Below, in pieces: positions 35,754-46,624 of a DNA stretch of 64,000 nt. Numbering within the stretch: the first letter of the stretch is position 1; each line of letters starts with the position of its first letter. The notes beneath the pieces are model-generated. The model searched no databases and was not told where the DNA came from. It was given only the letters and a program-made list of their open reading frames with translations. This DNA is from Poronia punctata (lineage: Eukaryota; Ascomycota; Sordariomycetes; Xylariales; Xylariaceae): NCBI GenBank assembly GCA_022579005.1, contig MU401534.1, forward strand, positions 62,001 through 126,000, read 5' to 3'. Position numbers and translations under genes: made by a program.

Positions 35754-37180
35754 ATGGACGGCCCTCCAGTCATGACAGATTATTATACCACTCCGGCATC
35801 AATCATCTTCATCAGCATCTTCTTTCCCATCCTCGGCGCCACTTGTGTAGCTCTACGTTTCTACACTAGAGCCAAGGCGAAGAGTGCGTTTTGGTGGGAC
35901 GACTGGCTATGTATTTCAGCGCTGGTATGCACACGCAATATATTCCGGTCCGTTCAAAGTACAGGCTAACTAATGCTGGCCAGATTTTCGAGCTTGCGAT
36001 GGCGGGGCTCCTGATATGGGGTGCTTCGAAGAAGGCGCTGGGGCGGCATCTTCCTGTCTCAACTGACCCAGGTCCAGACGCATATCTGTTCTTTACCTCG
36101 CCCCAACAAATCATTCTGCAGCAAGTATGTATCCGGCGATCAAGATAATCGCGCCACTTGGAAGAAAATTTTACCAACGCTTGTTACAGATCCAGTATTT
36201 CTTCGACCTCATTGGAGTTTTTGCCTTTGGGTCGCTCAAGCTCAGCATCCTGTTCTTCTACCGCAAGATCTTCTGCGTCAGCAACCCACACAAGGATGCC
36301 TTCAACATCATTACAGCTTCCATGATCGCAATAGTTATCGTCTGGACTTTGAGTTTCGGGATCGGGGCCATCTTTCTCTGCGGAGCTCGTCCTGCATACG
36401 CGTGGGCGCCCGTGGCTCATGTTGCGGAGCATTGTCCTGCGCAGCTACAGTTTCTCGAGGCATATGCCATATCCGATTTCATTGTGGATTTTTTTATCTG
36501 GTCGCTCCCAATTCCCAAAATCTGGGGGTTGCACATGTCTGTTAGCAAGAGATTGAGCGTCATCGCCATCTTTCTCGTCGGTGTACTGTAAGTTGTCCGG
36601 GCCTTTTCCCTCTCTCCTGGATAGCAGGTTGGAGCTGTGAATCATGACTAACATGATGGATAGCACAATCGCTGCTTCCGGCGCGAGAATGGCCATCTAC
36701 ATCATTTACGTCGTCAACGCATTTGCCCAATCCGACGGCGAAAGTACGGATCTCCTCCCCGATCCCCTGCTCACCTAAGAATACTAACATCCGGCAGAAA
36801 TTATCACCTACCTCCTCTTCTGGACCATGATAGAATGCGGTCTCGGACTTATGGTAGTATGTCTACCTGCGCTACGTGCCCCCATGCGCACCTTCTTCAC
36901 TGCCATCTCGCCTGGCTCGCTGATCAGCGGCATCAAATCCGCCTTCACAACGCGCTCGCTGAAGAGCGAGGGGAGTCTAGAAGCAGGTTTCTACCGGCTC
37001 GATGGTGTCAATCAGTCGCACAAACCGTCGGCTTCTGATTGGAGTCGCTATGTGCCGACGGAGGGGGCGCTGCATACGTGTACTTCTGTCGTTGGACCCA
37101 CCGACTCTGATAATTTGGCGAGACAGGTGAAGCCGATGAATGGAGCAATTCATGTTCGGAGTGAGATCCGGCAGTATTGA
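35754..37180 (+). CDS. Seven-helix integral membrane protein (fungal rhodopsin-domain / Pth11-like)
   Basis: Five exons join in frame: 35754-35924, 35984-36124, 36190-36587, 36664-36743 and 36798-37180, giving 390 residues. About seven hydrophobic segments of 20 or more residues lie in the first 290 residues, starting at SIIFISIFFPILGATCVALRF after a short N-terminus. The WWDDWLCI motif after helix 1 and the LKLSILFFYRKIF segment after helix 3 are typical of the fungal rhodopsin-domain family. A soluble C-terminal tail of about 100 residues follows. Family members are common near secondary-metabolite genes and their role is mostly unknown; a receptor function is only inferred from the Pth11 relative. 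Not a transporter by sequence. Confidence 0.88.
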
Positions 37181-37421
37181 GGGAAGCTCTAAGACGTCTC
37201 GAAATGGTTCTGTCATGCTGTATATAGCATTTTCTCGCAAGTCGTAATAAAGCAAGAGCCATGTTTACATTTTCCAGCCGCTCCTCAACTACTTGAATAC
37301 GAAGAGGGGCGCATCCCCCATAAAAGGAGCCGTCTACTTGCATAGTATTAGACTTAAAAGGAGGTTAAAAAGATTAATCAAGTTCCTATCAACTGCCGCA
37401 TTCCACCTACACATTCACAAT

Positions 37422-38240
37422 TCACAGCCCCTCAAGATCCGCGCAATGGCCAGTAGGCCAACAAGCCGTATGCTCCTTCGCAAACTCCGTCAAAGCATCC
37501 CAGTCACGACACAGCCGAAACTGACCATCCCCTGTCAGCTTCGACTGATAGGGCGCATACAGCGGCGTATCATTCGCGCGGCATTGAATCTCTTGCCGAA
37601 GCGCATCGTAGCAATGATTGATATGGATGGCTTTCTCGTCCACGGACTTGCCTGTCATCAGGTCCTGGATGACTTGCCGCAGGTATATCTGCTCGCACGG
37701 TTAGTTTGAATTTTTTTTTTTTTTTTTTGGAAATCCCGGAGATGGTTTGAGCTGTTACTGGAGGGAGGGGGGTTATTTTGTTGCATACCACGCAGTGCAG
37801 CTCGTGAAAGCCTGCAAGTACATAAACCCCCTTCTCCGCGTCGTCGGGGAAGTCCTCGGCGACAGGGAGGCCAGCGCGTGCGGCCTCGCGGTGCGGAATG
37901 GCGACGAACCCGTTGGTGGTGAAGCGGCTCCATGCGACGTCCGATATGGATTGGTTCACGTTGCCGTATTCCGTGTAGGTGTGGAACTCTCTCCACGATT
38001 TCCCTCGCGAGTATATGCCAGCTTTCAGATCTTTCTTTTAGTGTCCAATTTTTTGGGGGGGGGGGAGGGGGAGCGTGTCGAAATTTATTTCAACAACTTA
38101 CTGAAGCCATGGTCGTCGACTGCGAGCTGCAGCCGCCGGATTTGCGTGTATAGAGAGACGTTGCAGGTGACGAGGAGTAGGCAGAGGAGAACCAGCGGTG
38201 TGGGCTGGAGAAGGAATGGGGGACGTCTTGAGGATTCCAT
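37422..38240 (-). CDS. UstYa/DUF3328-family oxidase, copy 2
   Basis: Peptide-modifying oxidase of the UstYa family. Three exons on the minus strand: 38240-38102, 38021-37789 and 37688-37422, giving 212 residues. A transmembrane helix lies at about residues 12-28. Both HxxHC motifs are intact: HELHC at 119-123, placed right before the second intron, and HINHC at 146-150. The segment after the second motif (ALRQEIQCRANDTPL) and the C-terminal RLCRDWDALTEFAKEH match the family; this copy is shorter than the usual 230-270 residues. The introns are unusual: 38022-38101 includes a poly-G run of about 11 and 37689-37788 contains about 20 T (plus strand). An in-frame ATG at 38288 exists, but the 38240 start is preferred. 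It lies between the membrane protein and the precursor gene. Confidence 0.88.
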
Positions 38241-39092
38241 GGAGTGCTGGTTTTCCCGGTTCGTCGTCGGCGGTGGAGGTCCTTTCAAATTGAATCTGAT
38301 AATTGACGTCGCTTCAGGGGCCCAGGGGCCAGGAGGGGTTGTTGCGATAGCTGTTCAGCAGATCATCAGATGCAGGTTCCGACTTTCAAGTTTCGCGGAA
38401 CTGGGAACCAATTGCAGAAGACATGACATGCGACCGAAGTAGGTACCCTTTACTTGAGAAACTAGGGCCAACAAACCTGCTCCCGATCTTTATTCCCTGC
38501 CAAACGCTCCGTTTTGAGCCTCCAGTGCACGTATACCTAGGTTACCTACCTTAGGTAAGTAAAAGTAAGTACCCGGTGTCCATGTTACTATAAGGTAGAC
38601 CGATGCACCTTAGTGGAGTACAAGTGTTTGCCGCGCGCCAACATGTTACATTGCAGGTCCTCTCGGAATACTTGCAAGTTGCAACCAACAGAGCAAGATT
38701 TTTCCATCCACCCTCTTCGGGCTGACATCTACCTAAGGTAGGTAGGGAGGGTTATTTCAAATGGTTACTTTGCTTTGGCCGTAATACTACCCTTCAACGT
38801 CAGCCTCTGGGGGGTTTAAAGTGTAAAGTGCTACCGGGCCTTTCGGGATCAGGGATTCAGAGTCACCAGACATTGTGTTCTAATGCAACGTTTTGATATA
38901 ACGTGAGTGAGTACCACCCAGCCAGCCTGTAGGCTGTGAGGTGTGAAAGACCTATCTATCTATGAATAGTACTTCCTATATTACAGGGTGAGTTTGCACC
39001 CATCCGCAAGTCCACTGTCCACATCGGCAAGAAACTCGACAACGCAAACTTCAAGCCCGCTCCATCAACCGTCTTCTAACTTACACGTAATC
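38241..39092. other. Divergent promoter region of UstYa copy 2 and precursor gene
   Basis: About 850 bases between divergent genes, so it may be a shared control region. It contains ACCTTAGGTAAGTAAAAGTAAGT and ACCTAAGGTAGGTAGGG-like palindromic words near 38525-38560 and 38730-38750. I cannot assign a regulator-binding site. Confidence 0.4.
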
Positions 39093-39351
39093 ATGAATTT
39101 CTTCCTCATCTCCCTTGCCAGTCTTGGCATGATCAGTCAAGTCGTAGCTCTGCCACGTGCAGGTATGTTGATTGTGCGGGTCCGAATTCGTATCCTTCTT
39201 GGCTGACGAGAATCTAGGAGCAAGCGGTATGGCTCCCGCCGGCGAGGCCTTCAGTCCCAGTGAAGAATCTGTCGATGGTACCCAAATCGCCGAGGGCTGG
39301 AAACGTAACGAAGAAGCCGTCGACGGTACTCAGATTGCCGAGGGCTGGTAA
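39093..39351 (+). CDS. RiPP precursor peptide with duplicated core (dikaritin-like)
   Basis: A secretory precursor of 67 residues from two exons, 39093-39162 and 39218-39351, with a 55-nt GT-AG intron (CTGAC branch). Residues 1-19 form a signal peptide. Two identical ten-residue segments, VDGTQIAEGW, lie at residues 42-51 (39271-39300) and 58-67 (39319-39348). Between them are a Kex2-type Lys-Arg (52-53) and an acidic spacer NEEA. The last residue of the protein is the Trp of copy two, so Kex2/Kex1 trimming would leave the same Trp end in both. This is the layout of UstA/PhomA-type precursors: signal, spacer, repeated core, KR. The core is not one I know. The ten-residue segment is an upper bound; the actual product may be shorter. 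Neighbours are UstYa copies 2 and 3. No expression evidence is available. Confidence 0.82.
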
Positions 39352-39654
39352 GCCATCTTCGGCTGTGTAGTTGGAACTTGGGGACGCGGGGATATGATTT
39401 CAAAACCGGCATATATATGAGACTGTACGGGTGGCCTGTATGTCAGGAAGGCCTTCAAACATTTTGCGGAAGGAAGGTACAGTCTTTCGAAGGGGAAAAA
39501 CAGCATGATTGGGGAGAATTCGGGAAGTGTATGATCTATTTGATTTAGTTTTGTTGTGTCTTGGAGCGAATCAAATCTTCATAACTGCTCTGGACAGCTT
39601 GACTTCCTCCTCTCTACATACCACACTGTACATTGTCCGCAACCAAACAAACCC
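39352..39654. other. Short intergenic between precursor and UstYa copy 3
   Basis: The 3' ends of the precursor and of UstYa copy 3 face each other here. No other feature is seen. Confidence 0.4.
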
Positions 39655-40578
39655 TCACAAGACTCCCGATATGCCATCATCGATGATCTCGCAGTGATTG
39701 AAATGATCAAACAACGGAACTGGATGATCACCGTCTGCATAGCACGCCGTATTCTCTCTCGCCCACTTCTTCCTGCTGTCCCAATCAACACATTTCCGCA
39801 ACTGCCCATCCCCCGTCTCGTTGCGACCCCAAGTGTATAGCAAAGTATCCCCCGAGTTACCGCACATCACATATTGCAACAAACTATCGAAACAATGCAT
39901 CGAGTGCGGCACTGGTACACTTGGGGTCTTGCCCGAGACGAGTTCGGTGAGGGTCTTACGGATGATAGTGAGACAGTGGAGCTGATGATATCTACATAGA
40001 AACAAACGTCAACAACTGGTGCTGCGTTTACGAGGGAGGGGGATGGAGAGAGGAGAGACCGACGCATCGATAATGTAGACACCTTTTGAAGAATCCGAAG
40101 GAAGGCTCATGCTGGCTGGGAGATTGTGCTCCGTAGCCCACGTATGATTGACAGCTACGAATCCAAACGCAGGCACAATTCGATCCCAGGCCGCATCGAC
40201 AGCGTCCTTGGCTCCCGGGTCTTTGGAGCTGTAGACACCGGAGACCCAATGGAATTGTCTCCAGCGCTCATCGTCCGATGTCAGACCTTGTGGATATGAG
40301 CTACTATCTCCCTGTCACGGAGTTGACGGACGGCACTTACGATAGTCTTGGACCTGTACCCCTGTCCCCCCTCCAAATGGCTTCAGAGAGTGCTCGAACG
40401 TGAGGAATGCACACACGATACTGAGACCTAAAATTGCCAGCTCCCGCCAGCACTTAACCAGGTGCGTGAAGAACCGAGATCCTCGGGCCCTACTTCCAGA
40501 AGATGTCTTCTCGCCCGGGTCGTTGTCGTCGCCCAGCAAGGCGTACCGAGCTGTTGGGAGTCGTAGATTGGGAAACAT
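39655..40578 (-). CDS. UstYa/DUF3328-family oxidase, copy 3
   Basis: Peptide-modifying oxidase of the UstYa family, immediately 3' of the precursor gene and convergent with it. Three exons on the minus strand: 40578-40341, 40286-40064 and 39991-39655, giving 265 residues. One transmembrane helix lies at about residues 46-61 (ELAILGLSIVCAFLTF). Both motifs are present: HQLHC at 156-160, completed by the second splice, and HSMHC at 183-187. RWRQFHW early in the lumenal part and RKCVDWDSRKKWAREN near the C-terminus fit the family. The second donor (GTCGGT at 40063) is weak, but it is the one that gives the Y-HQLHC join. A predicted N-glycosylation site (NHT) supports a lumenal location. Confidence 0.88.
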
Positions 40579-43500
40579 GATGCTAGAAATAAACCGCCAC
40601 GCGGCACCTGAAGAAAGGAGGATCCAAGTCTTGCTGAGGAGACAAGCTGGGATTCGGGCTCACAGAATACGTCCTTGGATAGTCCTTTCGAGACGGTCCT
40701 GGTGATGAGGTAGATGGTCCGGGCAGGTACTGTAATTAGGTGTACATATAGGTACTTTATCTCCAAACCAGGATCCCAATCCTTGGTCTTAGAGATCCAT
40801 ACCGAATACAACCCATCTAGATTCTACTATACCCGATCTTTACAATTGTGACTGGACTGTTGGTGTACGTGTAGTTATGGTTAGGTCTAGAGGGCACATA
40901 GGTCACATCCCCGCGGCGGCACGGTCTTATCTGGTGCACGGTCCTAGAGTATCAGCTTGGATGGCCTGGATAGTGCAATACTAAGGACGGAGGGTTTTCT
41001 AAAAAAATACAATATACAGGGGCTAAAAGTCATGCACATTAGATTCACCGGGGGGGCCGGGTATTTCACGAATCACGAACATCAATAGGGAACCTCTTAC
41101 CTGTACTCCCTTACTAGGACTTTTTATCTTCTAATTAAAGGAAAAGGGGCGATATGACTACGACCAACGTGTAAGCACATTTGCCTACCTCTTTATGTAC
41201 CAATACTTATCTGGGGTTTTTGTCAAGCAAGGCGAGTCACTAACCCATAAGGAACAAATAGGCCTAGAGACGAATTCGTTTTAAAAAGCCCTGCTAGGAT
41301 GCTAGAGATGGATACTTTACTTTCCTATCTTCTGGAAGAACCATGCATATCATATGCATGTCATATCTCACATTTGGCATTCTACAATGTGGGGTGATTA
41401 ATGGGATCTAGGTACATAGCTACAGACCAGAAGTCCCCAATATTGACTGTTGACACATGCAAAGGATTTCGATAATACAGCCTATTTAAGTAAAGGGGGC
41501 GTTGGTTTGCCTTGGTTTGCGTTGATTAGTGTGAGTGAGGGAGGTGTGTTGTTAGCCGTGCTATCAACCGAGCGGCATTTTTGCTACTTAGGTAGGTATG
41601 CGAGTGATGTAGTATTATGGCGTTGGCTGTGTTGTTAGGCATGTTAGTTGCGTAGGTAGGTAAGTAAGTTGGTATGTTGGCTGCGAGGCTAGGATTGTTG
41701 GGAACTTGGAACAGGCGAGGTTGGTAGGTAAGGTTATAGTCACACTAGCGCATGGATTTTCCACCCCTGTTAGGTTATCCAACCGCCAGCCTGCTTCAAA
41801 TCTCTGGCGAAAACTGGTTGGGTATGTATGTACATACATCGGTGTGCAATAGCTGTACTACGAGTACAGTCCCTGGATATATTCTGTGATGGTATTGATG
41901 GCATCTCAATTTAACACCGAATAATAAAACTATTTCAGAATAGAACCAGCATACCGTTAGAAACCCCTGACGAGTTAAATACCAACTGTATTGTCTAGTC
42001 AAAGAGTCCTACTGCAATAATTAAAAGATATGCTGCATCTGCTGTAGGGTTGGTGCCCCTAGGTATCTCCTGTAGTGCAGTGTCAAGCACCTGTCAACAT
42101 ATGGCACACAGTATAGTTACGTCTCCACTGGCACCGTCTACCTACCCTTGCCTCAAGAGATTGAAGCTATTCGCAGTTTTGTAACCTTGTAACCTGACGC
42201 ATTTCATACTCCCTAACCGACCGCCTCAATTAAATTCAGCCCTTTTACGCCGTTTTCAAAAGCTGCAAAGGGGGGTTTGGGGGTACCTTACGTGGAATTG
42301 TTGAGAACTTCAGCACTGTATCAGCTGCCTCAACTGGTCTAGCACTGCACTACAGTAGATGCAGCACGTCTCCAGCATGATTAATGAGTATCATCGACGT
42401 CAGACCAAACCAGGCCGAGTCTTTGGGCGATCTACTGCACAAAAGGACAATACCAAACATACTTGACACTCTTCAACGCATTGTGGATAATGCTGGTCCC
42501 GCCATTGTCGAGAAATCATCGCAGGGGATGACAGTATCAGTTTTGCAGTTGTGTGCAGCGAGTTCTTTCTCTGCGGAACGACAATTGGCATTCCACCGGA
42601 AAGAAGATATGGGAGGTTTATCCCAATCGACTAGACTCTTTCATGGTATGGGAACGTACCAACTGGAAATATAGGTATGTTCCAAATGCCAGGTATTGTT
42701 AGCACAAAGTGTCCTTTACTTGAATTGCTCATCGGTGAGGTATTTTTTACTAACTGTGGCGACTGCGCTTGTCCGGGATGTCATTGATTGAGCCCATCGA
42801 CGTCGCAGGTAAGACGCTTCAGGCGGGAAACAAAGTTGTTGGTAAGACTGAATTCCGCCGATCTCTCTATCTGCGCAGAAAAATAACAACAGTTAGATCT
42901 CATATCGCCAACTGCACTACCAACCGGTCTGTTTAGGGGCCCGATCCACTCCTTATAGAGTTTTTGCAGTTTACAGACGATCCCAAGCTGAAATTCTTCC
43001 ATGGCTTATTATCGCCCCTTTGGAGGAGGTCATAGGTACTTAGTAGGTACTCTTTGCCCAGGTCGGTTTGTAGCCAAACGATGAATGGCATATACGCTAT
43101 TGCTGCTATATTCACAAGAGTTCGAAGTTAGCCTAGATGCTGAAATGACCGCAAAGGCTGTTGGGAGCAGTTGGTAGCAAAGAAAGTCGTGTTTCCGAGG
43201 CTTGGCGCAAAGCAAGCCAAGTCCTGGGGCTAGCTTGCCCATCCGTGGACATGACGTATTTCTAGGTTTGATAAGCAAGGACAAGACGGAATGAATGTAA
43301 AGGGTGCCGTATCACCACGATGTAGTTGCTATATTTAGGTAGAGAGGTCGTCATTAACACGTCCGTTTGAGCCTACTGACGGATTATAAAGAAAAACCAT
43401 GATAATGCCTAAACACGTACATGCCTTATGCCGGTCAATGAGAGTGGAATATAGGGGCAATATCTTGGCTTATATCTTTACATGTAGACTTGTACCCTAT

Positions 43501-44024
43501 TATTGCACGCCTACATAATACCATGATTAGTACCTTGGGTAAGTCCGGACACTCTAAACATCCTTTGCGAAGCAAAAGCCCTGGTGAAGAACATTTGAGC
43601 TCAACTAGAAGATAATTAAGGTAGATCAACATACGTCCACATTGCTTAAGAAAACATAGATAATAGATATTATTATAGAGAAGTAAATTCATTTTCTCTT
43701 ACCATCGTGATCGACAGGATCCCATAGGTAGGGCGTTTACAAAACACGCATATGCCCATCAATCCCGGTACCTATCTGCACAATTGATAAATCAAAACAT
43801 TTAAACCGGCTGTACTATATAGGCTGTAAGGTACATAAATACAAGGTTAAGTACATAAGTTTACTTTCTACTGAGCAAAATAACCATAAAATAGCAGGTT
43901 AGGAACCCAAAATTTTGACAATGCGGGAATAGCAACATGAACCCATCACCTTCAACAGTTGAAATATCTAGTTCGAGGAATCGATAGAGCAAGGCAGCAA
44001 AGAGCAAAACTAGGTAGCTATGTA
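40579..44024. other. Long intergenic with a MITE copy
   Basis: About 3.4 kb. It contains the short element copy at 42031-42366. An ATG-initiated frame of 96 codons at 42384-42674 begins just outside that element; I do not recognise its product. GGTAGGTA words recur near 41590 and 41650. Confidence 0.4.
42031..42366. mobile_element. MITE-like inverted-repeat element, copy A (degraded)
   Basis: About 336 bp. The left end reads TGCTGCATCTGCTGTAG and the right end is its inverse with one change (tgctgcatct-a-ctgtag). The left arm then has an extra insert of about 28 bp bounded by two CTGTAG words that the right arm lacks, so the right arm seems to have lost it by recombination. The inside shares ACCCTTGCCTC, ATTGAAGCTATTC-CAGTTTTG and a TGTATCAGCTG word with copy B at 47396. 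No transposase frame is present, so it is non-autonomous. No clear target-site duplication was found. Confidence 0.78.
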
Positions 44025-45130
44025 TCACTCTCCAATGTCATCCAGTCCAGTTCCCTCGACGGCAAACAAGTCCTAATTCAGGTTAGAATATTTCTCCCCG
44101 GAGGGGGGGCGGCTTCTTAGAAGGTTAGGCATTATAAACTCACCATAACGGATTGACGCACGGCACTCTTTGTATCGTGTCCGACCCACTCGGCATAATA
44201 GCCATGCCAGACACGGCCGGAAGTTCGATTCAGAATATCGCCGACTACCAACTCGCAATACTCGGCCGTTTCTAGTCTCGGCATATCGTCCTGGCCCTGA
44301 GCTCTACCAGCCACCTTTCCCTCGATATCCTTGTACAGCCTGAAATAGGTAGAGAGTCAGCCATGTAACATGTTCACAAGGGCGGGGAGAAGGGATTGTT
44401 TTCCTACTTACTACCGTAAAGTTAGCATAAAGCCCCTCAGGAAACGAAAAGAGTGTAGTTAGGAAGGGGGCGAGACCTTACCGAGTCGGTGGGGAGTTTG
44501 AAATCTTCAAAATAAGTCTGGCCTTTAGACTTGACCCCGCTCGTCACCACTTCCAGGACGTCTACGCCAAAGGGTTCAAGTCCGAGACGCAGCGTCTCGC
44601 CAATAACTTCTAAACCAATCTTTGAAGCTGCATATGTACCTACTTACAGTCAATATTTCCTTATCCCAAAAAATCGAGAAGATATCAACTTGAAACTTAC
44701 CCATATACGGGATATTCAGATGTCCAGCCGTAGAAGTGATATAAACAGCCAAGCCCTTCGCTTTAATGAGCAAGGGGGAGAATGCCTTGGTGAGAGCAAT
44801 CGGAGCAATCAGGTTGATCTCGAAAATCTCTCTGACCGCGTCTAAGTCCTCGTCGAGGATAGGCATGAAGTGATTGCGTCCGGCATTACTGATGAAGCAA
44901 TCCAGACCTTTTCTGCTCGTACGCTTAACCGCTTCGACGGCAGCTTTGATGTCATCGGCTTTGACGACATCAAGCTTCAGAAACGTCACGTTAGGCAGAC
45001 CCTCGAGATCACTCATTTTGGAAAGATCGCGGGCGGTGGCGTAGACGTGGAAATCGCGCTGTTGGAGGATGCGGGCTAGGGAGGACCCGATTCCTCCGTT
45101 ACTGCAGCCGGTTATAAGAGCGGTCTTCAT
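44025..45130 (-). CDS. Short-chain dehydrogenase/reductase (Ayr1-like), splice site uncertain
   Basis: NAD(P)H-dependent reductase. Minus-strand exons: 45130-44701, 44639-44482, 44329-44144 and 44072-44025, about 273 residues. The cofactor motif TGCSNGGIG is at residues 7-15, SNAG follows around residue 85, and the catalytic Y-x-x-x-K is YAASK at 146-150, completed by the first splice. GKVAGRAQGQD and a C-terminal helix match proteins annotated as 1-acyl-dihydroxyacetone-phosphate reductase. The second junction is troubling: donor 44481 is phase 0, but the natural acceptor at 44340 leads into the wrong frame by one base. An acceptor at 44330 restores the frame but loses L-Y-K, which homologues appear to keep. 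So either the acceptor at 44330 is used, a small middle exon exists, or a one-base change has broken the gene. It could be a tailoring enzyme of the nearby cluster, unproven. Confidence 0.75.
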
Positions 45131-46624
45131 GTTGGGGTGGTTTTTTTTTTTTTCCCCCTTTCGCGTGTGGGTGTTAAGTGTCACAGTCTACACTGCCAGG
45201 GGGTCCGTAAAGACTTATTGTTATTGCACAAGGAAGGAAGGTTTCTCTGAGAAGTAAAGGTCTCCTGTATCTACTTATATAGGCGTTTCGGTGTAGACTT
45301 GGTCTGTACACGTAGGCACCGAGACCGGAACCGGGACAGTAAGTGAGTGAAGTTCTTGTTTTACAAGTAGATTGGGAGAATAGAGGAGAGGGAAAAATGG
45401 TGATGGGAATAAGGTCATGGTGCAGCCTTTATAGGTAACCAACCCTGTTCGTTTTCCGGGAGCCTACGTACCTATCGACTAACCTAACTGTATATACAAA
45501 ACACTTGGAGAGGGGTAAACCCGGAATCCAACAGAAAAATTTGATCCCAGGATCAGGGTAACGACGCCCATTTCATGCCAAATTATAGTAGGCTGACGAT
45601 AGAGCCGACAGTTCGTTCTCAACTTTTAGGACGTTTTATTGTGTTAGGTGCACCCCTTGGGTCGCATGATATACATGTTTTTTTATATAATGATGAGTTG
45701 CTCTAACGGGTAGGTGGACTTTACATAATTTACAATGGTGTGAGTTTAGGAAAACGAACAGTCGGCTCTATAGTCCGCCATATCGAGGCATATCTAAATT
45801 ACCTAATGATTGGAAGAAGCACATGCAGATTGGAGATTTGGATTTTATCTACCCTTGAGGCTAACAAATCCTCTCCAACTTACAGCTTAGTCCTACTGTG
45901 TACCTATTTAATATCTTCAAGGGAAACATACCAAAGTATTCCCAGAGATCTATAGGAATAGCAAGAGTTCATCGGCTATTATTACATTTGTGCTTGGCCA
46001 AAACCAAAAAGGAGAAAAGTAGGAGGGAATCAGGAATAGCAACAGGAACGCATTACTTTCAGCAGTTGAACAAGATTGACGATATCTATTGCGTGCGTGG
46101 TATTTCGGGCCTATAAACTCTGCTGCTGGATACACAATACCGAAACTTGCCGAGGGGTGACTCGGCTTTATATAACCACATTTGTGGCATTGTGACATTG
46201 TGACACATTCCGATCGGTCTGCCATATTCATATTAATGGCCCGGAAAAGGCTTACTTGGGCAAGGCGAGACTCAGCAAACTCAAGTAAGGTATATATACT
46301 GACCTGAGGGTGGTGAATAAATAAGCTGTACACAACGCGGTCACGTTATGAGGTCGAGGTGACGATGGACTCGTAGTCTCTGACATGTTTGACAAGAGAA
46401 GTGAATCAGTTTGTTATACCCAGCTCTAAAGGGCCGAGCCGTACAATGTCTATAAAGCAAGACAGATAATCCCCATCCATCTCTAGAGAAAAGTTGTCCT
46501 AAAACCAAGACAAAACCTGCCCCCTATTATTGATGGGCCCTTATTGATTTAACTTGGAAACAACATCAAAAAATACCTCCCTATCATAAGAACCTACATA
46601 ACCCCCTAAACAAACAAACAAACA
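45131..46624. other. Intergenic, nothing recognisable
   Basis: About 1.5 kb between divergent genes. Only short AT-influenced frames are seen. Confidence 0.4.

Noticed and set aside
37658..37996. 112-codon Arg/His-rich frame on the minus strand
   Set aside because: It is the wrong frame of UstYa copy 2 exon 2; the HELHC-containing frame is the coding one.
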